DNA of 64,000 nt from Variovorax sp. E3 (GTDB lineage: Bacteria; Pseudomonadota; Gammaproteobacteria; Burkholderiales; Burkholderiaceae_C): contig NZ_MOWM01000002.1 in the NCBI RefSeq assembly GCF_016082275.1, positions 85,541 to 149,540 on the forward strand. The letters are read 5' to 3'. Numbering within the stretch: position 1 is the stretch's first letter; each line of letters begins with the position of its first letter. Below, piece after piece: positions 20,319 to 29,864 of the stretch. Made by a program: the position numbers and the translations under genes. The notes beneath the pieces were generated by a model. The model did no database searches and was not told the DNA's origin. It was given only the letters and a program-made list of their open reading frames with translations.

Positions 20319-20989
20319 TCAGGCGTAGCCACCCAGCCCCGGAATGTGAAGCCCGCATAGAACAGGCTGACGTTCGAGAAGCCCGCGTCGCGCAGGATCG
20401 CTTCGTCCTGCGCCGGTGTGAGAACGGCCAGCTTGGTGTCGATGGCCGCGCGCGCGTTCGCCGCGCCGTCGGGGGGCACGCCGGAGGCGAGCACGAAGGC
20501 GGTGTAGCGCGACAGCCAGAGCGCGCGCTCGCCTTCACCCTGCGGAACGCTGAAATGCGCGACCACGAAAGGCGCCCCCGGCTTGAGGCGGCGATGGACC
20601 TCGGCCACGGTGCGCCGCCTTTCTTCGGGCGGCAGGTAGTGCAGCGTCAGGAGGCAGGTGGCGGCATCGAAGGGCCCGGGCGGCGCGTCGTCGATATAGC
20701 CCTGGTGCAGCCTCACGCGCGAGGCGAGCGGCCCCAGCACCTGTTCGGCCAGCCGCAGCATGTCGGGCGCCGGATCGACGCCGTCGAACGCCCAGCCCGG
20801 ATGCGCCTGCGCAAACGTCTTCAGCTCCAGCCCGCCACCGGCGCCCAGAACCAGCACGCGCGCATCTTCCGGCGCGCGCTCGGCAAGCAGCAGCGTCGCC
20901 ATGCGCTGCATGCCTTCGTAGCCGGGGATGAATCTTGGCGGCCCTTCGGTGAAGCGGGCCACGGCTTGTGTATCGACGGGAGGGGGCAT
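20319..20989 (-). pseudogene. Class I SAM-dependent methyltransferase; frameshift near the C-terminus
   Basis: Corrected length 223 residues. It has a Rossmann-type methyltransferase core: motif I VLVLGAGGGLELK, the acidic strand end FDGVDPAPDML, and the motif IV region DAATCLLTLHYLPPEERRR. The target is unknown. In the final codons the frame slips: one base missing near 20327 turns the normal family ending GWVAYA plus stop into a long read-through. The start at 20989 has a good AAAGGAAAC site. An ATG at 21016 lies inside the predicted -10 box and is rejected. The gene is divergent from the cyclotransferase-like gene and has a promoter overlapped by a palindrome. Confidence 0.82.
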
Positions 20990-21009
20990 CAGGCGGTTTC
21001 CTTTTTCAT

Positions 21010-21044
21010 GCAACATAATATGTTGCGTGATTTCCGGAAGTCAA
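21010..21044 (-). promoter_or_regulatory. Sigma70-type promoter with overlapping palindromic operator
   Basis: On the minus strand, TTGACT (21039-21044) and TATTAT (21015-21020) are separated by 18 bases, a good sigma70 promoter for the methyltransferase gene. The -10 box sits inside an inverted repeat with seven-base arms, GCAACAT at 21010-21016 and ATGTTGC at 21020-21026, so a repressor bound there would block RNA polymerase. No adjacent gene obviously encodes that repressor. Confidence 0.6.
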
Positions 21045-21115
21045 GACCACGGCACCGGTCGCCCCGGCGGATTTCGCATACGCTCGTGGCCTTCCACCGC
21101 CCACAGATTCGCGTC

Positions 21116-21556
21116 ATGCCAAACCTCGTCTTCGTGTTCGGAACCCTGAAAGAGGGCTACCCGAATTTCGCGACCAATCGCGGGACCCGGGTCCCGGGGA
21201 ATTTCGTCACGGTGGCGCGCTATCCGCTGTACCTGGTCGGGGAGCGGTTCTCGCCATGGCTCGTTTTTTCGGCCGGCGAAGGCGAGCGGGTGGTGGGCCA
21301 GCTCTTCGAGGTGGACGACGCCACGCTGGCCGCCATGGACGTTCTTGAACGGGTGACCGAGTCGGACGGCTACCGCCGCGTGCTGATCGACGTGGAAAGC
21401 GTTTCAGGCGAAGAACAAGCACAAGCCGGCGCCGCGAAATCCGTTCACGCCTACGTCAAGGCGCCCGAGCACTTCAAGGCCGCGCAGGCCAAGGCGGGGC
21501 CGCTGCGCGAATACACGATGGCGCACGCCGGGCTCTACCGGTCGCGAGCCGACTGA
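21116..21556 (+). CDS. Gamma-glutamylcyclotransferase-like (AIG2/GGCT fold) protein
   Basis: 146 residues with the small beta-barrel GGCT fold. The substrate-binding loop VFGTLKEGYPN (consensus YGTLxxG) is at residues 6-16 and the conserved acidic residue lies in AAMDVLERV. The group includes gamma-glutamylamine cyclotransferases, which release amines from gamma-glutamyl compounds as 5-oxoproline; the bacterial members are mostly uncharacterised. The start ATG at 21116 matches the family's N-terminus. It converges on the response regulator gene with 13 bases between the stops. Confidence 0.85.
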   Translation: MPNLVFVFGTLKEGYPNFATNRGTRVPGNFVTVARYPLYLVGERFSPWLVFSAGEGERVVGQLFEVDDATLAAMDVLERVTESDGYRRVLIDVESVSGEEQAQAGAAKSVHAYVKAPEHFKAAQAKAGPLREYTMAHAGLYRSRAD

Positions 21557-21569
21557 ATCGTCCGACCGG

Positions 21570-22184
21570 CTACAGCCCGTGCTCCCGCAGGAACCGGTCG
21601 AGCTGGTGGCTGTTCGACAGCCCCAGCTTCGCGAACACGTGCGCCCGGTGCGTTTCCACCGTGCGCTGCTCCAGCGGCGCCAGCTCCAGCGCGATCTGCT
21701 TGTTCGGCTTGCCTTCGGCCACCAGCCGCGCCACCTGCATCTCGCGCGGCGTGAGCTTGTCCCACAGCGCCTGCGCGGCCTGCCGGGCCTGGCGGCGCAC
21801 GGCGTTCTCGCCGGCCTGCTGGAGCGCGCGGGCGATGCTGTCGAGCAGGCGTTCGTCGTTGCAGGGCTTTTCGAGCCAGCCGAAGGCGCCGTTCTGCACC
21901 GCCTCGACCGCCATCGGAATGTCGCCGTGGCCTGACAGGAAGATCACCACCAGCGGGCTGTCTTGCGCGCGCAGCGCGTCGAACACCTGCAGGCCGCTCA
22001 TGCCGTCCATGCGCAGGTCCAGGATCGCGCAGCCCGCGCGCTGCAGGTCGGCGCCGGCCAGGAAGGCCTCGCCCGACTCGAAGGTCTGCACCGCATAGCC
22101 GCGCGACAGCAGCAGCAGGCCCAGCGAGCGGCGCACGGCCTCGTCGTCGTCCACGATGCACAGGTTGTTGGCAAGAGCGTTCAT
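21570..22184 (-). CDS. Response regulator, FixJ/NarL type
   Basis: 204 residues. The receiver domain covers residues 6-120, with the acidic pocket VDDDEA, the phospho-acceptor Asp56 in AILDLRMDGMSG, and the conserved Lys in WLEKPC. A LuxR-type helix-turn-helix follows (about 140-200: LTPREMQVARLVAEGKPNK and VETHRAHVFAKLGLSN). Phosphorylation by the partner kinase should trigger DNA binding and activation. Its start overlaps the kinase stop by four bases. No target gene is obvious; the dicarboxylate permease genes in the window are candidates only by analogy with DctB/FixL systems. Confidence 0.93.
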   Translation of the reverse strand: MNALANNLCIVDDDEAVRRSLGLLLLSRGYAVQTFESGEAFLAGADLQRAGCAILDLRMDGMSGLQVFDALRAQDSPLVVIFLSGHGDIPMAVEAVQNGAFGWLEKPCNDERLLDSIARALQQAGENAVRRQARQAAQALWDKLTPREMQVARLVAEGKPNKQIALELAPLEQRTVETHRAHVFAKLGLSNSHQLDRFLREHGL

Positions 22185-24358
22185 GGCGTCGAAGAAATTT
22201 CCAGCACGAGTGTGAAGACTGTGCCACCGCCGGGCCGGTCGGCAAAGAAGAGGTCGCCCCGGTGCGCCTCGACGATGGTGCGGCAGATGTTCAGCCCCAG
22301 TCCCAGCCCGCCGGCCTTGGTGGTGAAGAAGGGCGCGAACACCTGCTCGGCCAGCGCGGCGTCGATGCCCGGGCCGTGGTCGGCGATGCGGATGCGCATG
22401 CGCGCGTCGACCACCTCGGCCTCGATCTCCACCACGCGCTGCGCCGGCGGTGTGGACTGCATGGCCTGCAGGCTGTTGGACAGCAGGTTCAGCAGCACCT
22501 GCTCCAGCAGCACGCGGTCGCCGCGCACCGGGGGCAGAGTGGCGGGCACGCGCACCTCGGCGCGCACGCCGCGCTGGCGCATTTCGCCCTGCAGCAGCGC
22601 GAGCGTGTTCGTCACCAGCGCCGCCACGGCGCAGTCTTCGGTGCCGACGGTGCGCTGGCGCACGAAGCCGCGAATGCGCCGCACGATCTCGGCGCTGCGC
22701 TGGGCCTGCGCCATGGTCTCGTCGAGGCTGCTCACCAGCAGCGCCTGGTTGCCCTGCTCGGCAAAGGCCTTGGCCGCGCTCGCGAAATTGCTCAGCGCCA
22801 TCAGCGGCTGGTTGAGCTCGTGGGCCAGCGTCGAAGCCATTTCGCCCAGGCTCGCGAGCCGCTGCGCGTGCTGCAGTTGCTCGTCGTTCTGGCGCTGGCG
22901 CAGTTCGGCGCGCTTCTGCTCGGTGATGTCCACCACCGAGCTCATCCAGCCGCTGTGTCGGCCGTCGGCATCGATCAGCGGCGCGGTGTAGACCATGGTG
23001 ATCACCTCGTGCCCGTCGCGGTGCCGCAGCCGCGACTCGAAGCCCGAGCGCGCGGGCTGGCCGCTCATCATGGCCTCGTAGTGGCGCCAGTGCTCCGTCA
23101 CGTCCGACGGGTGCCAGTAGGGGTAGGGCGGCAGCCGGCCCAGCAGTTCGTCGGCGTCGTAGCCGGTCATCTCGCAGAAGGCCGGGTTGACGTAGACGAT
23201 GCGCCCTTCGAGGTCGCGTGCGCGCATGCCGACCAGCAGCGAGTCTTCCATCGCCTTGCGAAAGGCGTGGGCCTCGTCCAGCGCATGGGTGCGCTCGCGC
23301 ACGCGCAGCTCCAGGTCGCGGCGCGCGTCGCGCTGCTCGGCGAAGCGGCGCTCGCGCAGTTGCCAGTACAGCCCGCCCAGCAGCAGCACGCCGGCGGCCA
23401 GCAGGCCCAGCATCCAGGTGCGTTCGCGCGCGCGGGTGACTTCGGCGTGGTCGGCCATCACCGTCAGCGTCCAGCCCAGGTCGGGCAGGGGCTCGTCGAC
23501 CGCCAGGAAGCGGCGCGGCTTGCCCTCGAGGTTGGTGCGCACCAGGTAGCCCGGCTGGCCCTCGTCGCGCTCGACCTTCCACGGCAGCAGCGGAAACCCG
23601 GTGCGCGCGCCGTACTGCTGGTCGCGCCGCACGCCCTCGACTTCGGCGGCGCCCAGCGCGCGCGTGGTCTGGTAGAGCCACGAGGGCACCGAGCTCAGAA
23701 ACACGATGCCGCGCGCGTCGGTCAGCAAGATCGGGTCGCGCACGAAGGTCCAGGCTTCCTGCAACTGGCGCAGGCTGACCTTGACCGTCACCACGCCCAG
23801 CACCGCGCCCGCGTCGGAGCGAATCGGCGCCGAGATGAAGAGCCCGGGCTCGCCGGTGGTCTGGCCCACGCCGTAGAAGAGCCCGCTGCGGCCCGCGCGC
23901 GCGTCGATGAAGTAGGGCCGGTTGGCATACGACTCGCCCACGAAGCTTTGCGGCGTGGCCCAGTTGCTGGCGGCCAGCGTCAGGCCGTTCAGGTCGATGA
24001 GGTAGAGCGCGTCGGAGCCCGCCTGGCGGTTCACCTCCTCGATGTAGAGGTTGGCGCGCTGCTTCACGGCGGCGTCCTGCGGATGCGCGAGCGCGGCCAG
24101 CACTTCGGGGTGGATGCCGGCGGTAAAGGGCAGGTAGCTGTATTTTCCGGCGGCATCGCGCAGGCCCAGCACGTGGACTTCCATCGCGCGGCGGATCGAG
24201 TCGGCCTGAAAGTTCGCCTCGCGCATGGCGGCCCACTGCGCGGCCAGCCCGATCAGCAGCAGCGCCAGCGCGCAAGCGGCCGTCCACGCGGCCACGGTGC
24301 GGGAACGCAGGCGCGGGCGTGGCGGGGGCAAGGGCTGTTCTGGCGTGGTGGGCGGCAT
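22181..24358 (-). CDS. Sensor histidine kinase with periplasmic cache and cytoplasmic PAS domains
   Basis: 725 residues. A membrane helix at about residues 20-45 precedes a large periplasmic double-cache-like domain (about 50-290; NLYIEEVNRQAGSDALYLIDL, FVGESYANRPYF are typical DctB-like features). A second helix (about 300-325) leads to a coiled linker, a PAS domain (about 350-470, GRIVYVNPAFCEMTGYDADE), then HisKA with the intact H-box LAHELNQPL and a HATPase_c domain with DHGPGI, FFTTKAGGLGLGL. The cache domain suggests sensing of a carboxylate outside the cytoplasm. ATG at 24358 preferred to a TTG twelve bases upstream. Partner of the FixJ-type regulator. Confidence 0.92.
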   Translation of the reverse strand: MPPTTPEQPLPPPRPRLRSRTVAAWTAACALALLLIGLAAQWAAMREANFQADSIRRAMEVHVLGLRDAAGKYSYLPFTAGIHPEVLAALAHPQDAAVKQRANLYIEEVNRQAGSDALYLIDLNGLTLAASNWATPQSFVGESYANRPYFIDARAGRSGLFYGVGQTTGEPGLFISAPIRSDAGAVLGVVTVKVSLRQLQEAWTFVRDPILLTDARGIVFLSSVPSWLYQTTRALGAAEVEGVRRDQQYGARTGFPLLPWKVERDEGQPGYLVRTNLEGKPRRFLAVDEPLPDLGWTLTVMADHAEVTRARERTWMLGLLAAGVLLLGGLYWQLRERRFAEQRDARRDLELRVRERTHALDEAHAFRKAMEDSLLVGMRARDLEGRIVYVNPAFCEMTGYDADELLGRLPPYPYWHPSDVTEHWRHYEAMMSGQPARSGFESRLRHRDGHEVITMVYTAPLIDADGRHSGWMSSVVDITEQKRAELRQRQNDEQLQHAQRLASLGEMASTLAHELNQPLMALSNFASAAKAFAEQGNQALLVSSLDETMAQAQRSAEIVRRIRGFVRQRTVGTEDCAVAALVTNTLALLQGEMRQRGVRAEVRVPATLPPVRGDRVLLEQVLLNLLSNSLQAMQSTPPAQRVVEIEAEVVDARMRIRIADHGPGIDAALAEQVFAPFFTTKAGGLGLGLNICRTIVEAHRGDLFFADRPGGGTVFTLVLEISSTP

Positions 24359-24511
24359 GAGGGGAGGCAAGGGCCGACCGGCGCGGCGAGCAGAATTTTG
24401 CCTTGATCCCGTTGGGGGCCGGTTGGTCAGCCTGCGTCGCTAAACTTGCCTCCCCGATACCCGGTACGCCAGTACCCCAGCAAGGCCGCCTTCAAGGCCA
24501 CTCTCCTCCGG

Positions 24512-25159
24512 ATGCCAGACGCTCCCACCACCCTTGCCGCCTTCGACTTCGACGGCACCATCACCACCTGCGACAGCCTGCGCGAATTCGTGGGCGGCCT
24601 GGTCGGCCGTGGCGGGTTCGCAGCCGGCGTGGTGCGCTCGGCGCCATGGCTGCTGGGCGCGTGGACCGGGGCTTGCGATCGTGGCGTGGCCAAGGCGCAT
24701 TTCCTGGCCGCCACCCTCGGCGGCATGACGCGGCAAGAACTGGAAGAGGCCGCGCAGCACTTCGCGGCCCGCGAACTGCCGGCGCTGGTCCGTCCCGAAA
24801 TGCTCGCGCGCGTCCAGGCGCACAAGCGGCTGGGCCACCGGCTGGTGCTGGTCAGCGCGTCGCCGTCGATCTACCTGCGGCCCTGGGCGGCGCAGGCCGG
24901 CTTTGACGCCGTGCTGTCGACCGAACTCGAATTTTCCGGCGACCTTTTCTCGGGCCGGCTGGCGTCCGCCAACTGCTGGGGCCCCGAAAAAACGCGGCGC
25001 CTGCGCGAGTGGCTCGCGGGCGAGCAGCCCGCCGCCATGTACGCCTACGGCGACAGCCGTGGCGACCGCGAACTGCTCGCCATGGCCGACCGGCCGTGGC
25101 TGCGGGGCGACGGCGAACTGCCACCGCTCCCCGCCGACGCTATGGCCCCGTCGTCATGA
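24512..25159 (+). CDS. HAD-IB family hydrolase (phosphoserine phosphatase-like)
   Basis: 215 residues. HAD motif I is FDFDGTITT (nucleophile Asp and the acid/base Asp two residues later), motif II is LVLVSASPS, motif III Lys is in GPEKTRR and motif IV is YAYGDSRGDREL. The C1-type cap follows motif I. The HAD-IB group contains SerB-like and lysophospholipid or phosphoethanolamine-type phosphatases; the specific substrate is unknown. The ATG at 24512 gives the normal N-terminus. It converges on iorAB, whose stop overlaps by six bases. Confidence 0.88.
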   Translation: MPDAPTTLAAFDFDGTITTCDSLREFVGGLVGRGGFAAGVVRSAPWLLGAWTGACDRGVAKAHFLAATLGGMTRQELEEAAQHFAARELPALVRPEMLARVQAHKRLGHRLVLVSASPSIYLRPWAAQAGFDAVLSTELEFSGDLFSGRLASANCWGPEKTRRLREWLAGEQPAAMYAYGDSRGDRELLAMADRPWLRGDGELPPLPADAMAPSS

Positions 25160-28100
25160 CACGGCAGCGCTGAGCGCCTTCTCGCGTTGCGGCGCGGCGT
25201 CCAGTTGCCTGGCCAGCGCCTGCCAGCGCACCCGCGCGGCCACCACGCTTTCTTCCTTCACATGCCCGAAGCCGCGAATCTGCTCCGGCAGCCGCGCGAG
25301 CGACAGCGCGGTGTCGAAGTCGATGCGGTCGAAGCGCGCGAGCACGTCCTCGACCATCGCGCGGTAGTCGTCGATCAGTTGGCGCTCCATGCGCCGCTCG
25401 GCCGTGCGCCCGAACACGTCGAACGCGGTGCCGCGCAGGCCGCGCAGCCTGGCGAGCACGCGAAACGCGTTCATCATCCACGGCCCGAAGCTGGTCTTCA
25501 CCGCGCGCCCTTCGGCGTCGCGGCGGCCCAGCACCGGCGGCGCGAGGTTGAAGCGCAGCACGGGCTTGCCTTCGAACTGCTCGCTCAGCTTTTCCATGAA
25601 GCACTTGTCGGTGTACAGCCGCGCCACCTCGTACTCGTCCTTGTAGGCCATGAGCTTGAACAGGCCGGACGCCACCGCCTTCGCCAGCACGGTGCTGCCG
25701 TGCGCGCGCTGTTCGAGCACGCGCACGCGCTCGACCAGCTCGGCGTAGCGCTGCGCATAGGCCGCGTTCTGGTACGAGGTGAGGAACGCCGTGCGGTCCT
25801 TCACCAGCGCCTCGAAGCTCTGCGGCCGCTGCAGCGCCACGACCTGCTGCGGCGAGGCCTCGCGCGTCACGGCCGCCAGGTCGAGCGCCGCCTTGCGGCC
25901 CCAGCGGAACGCCGCCTGGTTGGCCTTGACCGCCACGCCGTTGATCTCGATGGCCTTGTCCAGCGCCTCTGAAGACAGCGGCACAAAGCCCTTCTGGAAC
26001 GCAAAGCCCAGCAGAAACAGGTTGGCCGCGATGGCGTCGCCCATGAGCCGCGTCGCCAGTTGCGTGGCGTCGATGAAATCGGCGCGGCCCTCGACCGATT
26101 CCTCGATCAGCGCGCGCACCTGCGTCGCCGGAAACGCCCAGTCGGGCTGCTGCGCGAAATGCCCGGTCGGCTGCTCGAAGGTGTTGACCAGCGCGTAGGT
26201 GCGCCCCGGCCGCATGCGCGCGATGGCGTCGGGCGCGCCGGCCGTCAGCATGTCGCAGCCCAGGATCAGGTCGGCCTCGCCGGTGGGAATGCGCTGCGCC
26301 TTCAGTTGCGCCGCGTCGCGTGCAATGCGCACGTGCGAGGTCACCGAGCCGTTCTTCTGCGACATGCCCGTCATGTCGAGCACGCTCACGCCTTTGCCTT
26401 CGAGGTGCGCCGCCATGCCGATCAGCGCGCCGATGGTGATGACGCCCGTGCCGCCGATGCCCGTGATCAGGATGTTGTGCATGCCGTCGAGCGCCAGCTG
26501 CGGCGGCGCGGGCAGCGGCGGCTCTTCGGCCGCGGCCTTCGCGGCCACCGGCGCCTGCTTGCGCGGCTTGACGCCTTCCACCGTCACGAAGCTCGGGCAG
26601 AAGCCCTTGATGCACGACTCGTCGGCATTGCACGCGCTCTGGTCCACGCTGCGCTTCAGGCCCAACTCAGTTTGCTTCGGCAGCAGCGCGGTGCAGTTCG
26701 ACTGCTCGCCGCAGTCGCCGCAGCCTTCGCACACCGCGTCGTTGATGAACACGCGGCGCGCGGCCTGCGGGAACTCGCCCTTCTTGCGGCGGCGGCGCTT
26801 TTCGGCCGCGCACACCTGGTCGTAGATGAGCACGGACACGCCCTCGAACTCGCGCAGCTCGCGCTGCACCGTGTCCATGTCGTCGCGGTGGTGCACGGTG
26901 AGCACGAAGCCGTCGCGCTCGGGCGGCAGCACGCCGCGGTCGGCCCAGCGCGTCGGGTCTTCGGCCACCAGCGCCAGGCGCTTCACGCCCTCGGCCGCCA
27001 TCTGGTGCGCGATGCGCGGCACGGTGATGGGCCCGTCGACCGGCTGGCCGCCCGTCATGGCCACCGCGTCGTTGTAGAGGATCTTGTAGGTGATGTTCAC
27101 CCCCGCCGCCACCGCCGCGCGAATGGCCAGCGAGCCCGAGTGGTAGTACGTGCCGTCGCCCAGGTTCGCGAACACGTGCTTGCGCTTGGAGAACCACGCC
27201 TGCCCCAGCCACGGCGCGCCTTCGCCGCCCATGTGCGTGGTGGTCTTGTTGTGCTCGGGGTAGATGGCCGTGGCCATCACGTGGCAGCCGATGCCGGCCA
27301 GCGCCAGGCTGCCTTCGGGCACCTTGGTCGAGGTGTTGTGCGGGCAGCCCGAGCAATACCAGGCCGGCCGCGACGGCGTGGCCACGGCCTTGCCGAGCAC
27401 CACGTCCTTCGCGTCGAGAATCGCCAGCCGCATGCGGATGCGGTCGCTGGTGTGAAAGCGCGCCACGCGCCCCGCGATCACCCGCGCGATCTGCGCCACC
27501 GAGAAGTCCGCCGTGGCCGGCAGCAGCCATTGGCCGCGCGGGTGCGCGCCCCATTCGCCTTCTTCGTTGAACTTGCCGATCACGCGCGGGCGCACGTTTT
27601 CTCGCCAGTTGTACAGGTGCTCCTTGAGCTGGTATTCGACGATCTGGCGCTTCTCCTCGACCACCAGGATCTCTTCGAGCCCTTCGGCGAACTCGCGGAT
27701 CGAATCGGGCTCCAGCGGCCACGGCATCGACACCTTGAACAGCCGGATGCCGATGCGCGCCGCCTCGTCCGCGTCGATGCCCAGTTCTTCCAGCGCCTCG
27801 AGCACGTCGCGGTACGACTTGCCCGACGCCACGATGCCCAGCCGTGCTTTGGGCGAATCGATGGTCACGCGGTTCAGCCGGTTGGCGCGCGCATAGGCGA
27901 TGGCCGCGTAGATCTTGTAGTCCTGCATCAGCGCTTCCTGCTTGCGCGCCTGCACGCCGAGCGTGTCGGTCGACAGCCGCGCATGCACGCCGCCGGGCGG
28001 AAACACGAAGTCCGAGGGCAGGCGCGTGTGCACGTCGAGCGCGCCGGCCGCGATGGAGCCCGACGACTCCACCGTGTCCGCCAGCGCCTTGAAACCCACC

Positions 28101-28696
28101 GGCAGCCCGGCAAAGCGCGACATCGCGAAGCCGTGCAGCCCCAGCTCGATGTATTCCTCCACGCTCTGCGGGTAGAGCATCGGGATCATCGAAGCCGCGA
28201 ACAGGTGGTCGCTCTGGTTGGGCAGCGTGGACGAAGACGCGCCGTGGTCGTCGCCCGCCACCAGCAGGATGCCGCCGTGCGGCGAGGTGCCCGCGTGGCT
28301 CATGTGCTTGAAAACGTCGCCGCAGCGGTCCACGCCGGGCGCCTTGCCGTACCACATGGCAAACACGCCGTCGACCGCGCTCTCGCCCGTCAGGTGTACT
28401 TGCTGCGTGCCCCACACGGCGGTGGCGGCCAGCTCTTCGTTCACGCCCGGCAAGAACTTGACGGCGTTGGCTTCGAGCTGCGGCTGCGCCTTCCACAATG
28501 CTTCGTCCAGGCCGCCCAGCGGCGAGCCGCGGTAGCCCGAGACGAAGCCCGCGGTGTTCAGGCCGGCCTGCTGGTCGCGCCATTTCTGCACGAGCATGAG
28601 GCGCACCAGTGCCTGGATGCCGCTGAGGTAGATCCGGCCTTCGGTGGCCGTGTATTTGTCGTCCAGCGCTACGCTGGCCAGTTCGTGGGTTGCCAT
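25154..28696 (-). CDS. Indolepyruvate ferredoxin oxidoreductase, fused alpha-beta form
   Basis: 1180 residues, a single-chain IorAB-type enzyme typical of aerobic proteobacteria. It decarboxylates aryl (indole-, phenyl-) or branched 2-oxo acids to acyl-CoA using thiamine diphosphate and an electron carrier. The N-terminal half has the pyruvate-oxidoreductase domain and a TPP-binding part (NLGDGTYYHSGSLA, ITYKILYNDAVAMTGGQ). A Cys-rich cluster segment follows (CEGCGDCGEQSNC, then CNADESCIKGFCPS). The C-terminal part is the gamma/beta-type domain (GIGGTGVITIGALIG, DMTGMSQKNGSV). The ATG at 28696 gives MATHELASVAL. It is divergent from a LysR gene across a 280-base promoter region, so that regulator may control it. 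Confidence 0.93.
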   Translation of the reverse strand: MATHELASVALDDKYTATEGRIYLSGIQALVRLMLVQKWRDQQAGLNTAGFVSGYRGSPLGGLDEALWKAQPQLEANAVKFLPGVNEELAATAVWGTQQVHLTGESAVDGVFAMWYGKAPGVDRCGDVFKHMSHAGTSPHGGILLVAGDDHGASSSTLPNQSDHLFAASMIPMLYPQSVEEYIELGLHGFAMSRFAGLPVGFKALADTVESSGSIAAGALDVHTRLPSDFVFPPGGVHARLSTDTLGVQARKQEALMQDYKIYAAIAYARANRLNRVTIDSPKARLGIVASGKSYRDVLEALEELGIDADEAARIGIRLFKVSMPWPLEPDSIREFAEGLEEILVVEEKRQIVEYQLKEHLYNWRENVRPRVIGKFNEEGEWGAHPRGQWLLPATADFSVAQIARVIAGRVARFHTSDRIRMRLAILDAKDVVLGKAVATPSRPAWYCSGCPHNTSTKVPEGSLALAGIGCHVMATAIYPEHNKTTTHMGGEGAPWLGQAWFSKRKHVFANLGDGTYYHSGSLAIRAAVAAGVNITYKILYNDAVAMTGGQPVDGPITVPRIAHQMAAEGVKRLALVAEDPTRWADRGVLPPERDGFVLTVHHRDDMDTVQRELREFEGVSVLIYDQVCAAEKRRRRKKGEFPQAARRVFINDAVCEGCGDCGEQSNCTALLPKQTELGLKRSVDQSACNADESCIKGFCPSFVTVEGVKPRKQAPVAAKAAAEEPPLPAPPQLALDGMHNILITGIGGTGVITIGALIGMAAHLEGKGVSVLDMTGMSQKNGSVTSHVRIARDAAQLKAQRIPTGEADLILGCDMLTAGAPDAIARMRPGRTYALVNTFEQPTGHFAQQPDWAFPATQVRALIEESVEGRADFIDATQLATRLMGDAIAANLFLLGFAFQKGFVPLSSEALDKAIEINGVAVKANQAAFRWGRKAALDLAAVTREASPQQVVALQRPQSFEALVKDRTAFLTSYQNAAYAQRYAELVERVRVLEQRAHGSTVLAKAVASGLFKLMAYKDEYEVARLYTDKCFMEKLSEQFEGKPVLRFNLAPPVLGRRDAEGRAVKTSFGPWMMNAFRVLARLRGLRGTAFDVFGRTAERRMERQLIDDYRAMVEDVLARFDRIDFDTALSLARLPEQIRGFGHVKEESVVAARVRWQALARQLDAAPQREKALSAAVS

Positions 28697-28976
28697 GACT
28701 GAAAAAAGACTCCGGGTAGGACTCGTGGAATGCGGACATGGCCCCGGTAGGGTGCCGGCCCGCGAAACGCCTCGCCGGGGTAGGCGGCGAGACAGCAACG
28801 ATTCTTGTGCCGCACGCGCGGAAAGTGCTTCTTCGTTTGGGCAACCCAGCCCCTATTCCGGAAGATTTGTCTTTTTCAGCCGCATTCGGCCGAAAGGGTT
28901 TCGGCGGGCGCGCGGCGCCGCGCTGGCCCCACAATGGCGGCCCCGCTGAACGACCAGAGAACCCGACGAGAACCCG

Positions 28977-29864
28977 ATGAGACCCGACCTCGATTCGCTG
29001 GCGCTTTTCCTGCGCGCCATTGAGCACGGCAGCCTGTCGAAGGCCGCCGCCGAGAGCCACATGGTGCTGTCGGCCGCCAGCCGCCGGCTCGCCATCCTGG
29101 AAGGGCACCTGGGTGTCGCGCTGCTCAACCGCACGTCGAAGGGCGTGACGCCCACGGGCGCGGGCGAGTCGCTGGCCATGCATGCGCGCCAGATCCTGCG
29201 CGACGTCGACCGCATGCGGGCCGACCTGTCGGACTACGCGCAGGGCGCCACCGGCCGCGTGCGGCTGCACGCCAATGCGTCGGCCATGGGCCAGTTCTTG
29301 CCCGACGACGTGGCGAGCTTTCGCCAGCGCTACCCCGAGATTCGCGTGAGCGTGGAGGAGCACCGCAGCGTCTACATCGTGCAGGCCATTCGCGACCGGC
29401 AGGCCGACGTGGGCGTGATCACCAGCGAGGCGGCCGACCCGGCGCTCAACTTCATTCCCTACCGCACCGACCGCCTCGTGGCGATCGTGCGGCAGAAGCA
29501 CCCGTGGCGCGGGCGGGACGTGTCGTTCGAGGAGCTGCTCGACTTCGACTTCGTGGGGCTCGAAGACGACTCGGCCATTTCCCGCACGATGGAAGACGCG
29601 GCGATGAGCGCGCGCAAGGTGCTGCGTTTGCGTGTGCGCGTGAAGAGCTTCGAGGCGGTGTGCCGGATGATCGAGGCGGGCATGGGCGTCGGCATCTTGC
29701 CCGAGGGGGCGGCGGTGACGTACCGCAAGGAGATGAAGTTGCGCTTCATCAATTTGACCGACGCCTGGGCTTCACGGCGCATGTATTTGTGTACACGGCA
29801 GGAGGCGCTGAGTTTTCCGCAGCGGCGGTTGGTCGATCATTTGTTGGCGCGGGGGATGCCTTAA
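28977..29864 (+). CDS. LysR family transcriptional regulator
   Basis: 295 residues. The N-terminal winged helix-turn-helix (residues 4-62: SLALFLRAIEHGSLSKAAAES) is followed by a linker helix and a periplasmic-binding-protein-like effector domain (about 90-290). LysR regulators of this type bind a small ligand and commonly control a divergent neighbour, here iorAB. Start ATG at 28977. It is the last high-GC gene before the accessory island. Confidence 0.93.
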   Translation: MRPDLDSLALFLRAIEHGSLSKAAAESHMVLSAASRRLAILEGHLGVALLNRTSKGVTPTGAGESLAMHARQILRDVDRMRADLSDYAQGATGRVRLHANASAMGQFLPDDVASFRQRYPEIRVSVEEHRSVYIVQAIRDRQADVGVITSEAADPALNFIPYRTDRLVAIVRQKHPWRGRDVSFEELLDFDFVGLEDDSAISRTMEDAAMSARKVLRLRVRVKSFEAVCRMIEAGMGVGILPEGAAVTYRKEMKLRFINLTDAWASRRMYLCTRQEALSFPQRRLVDHLLARGMP

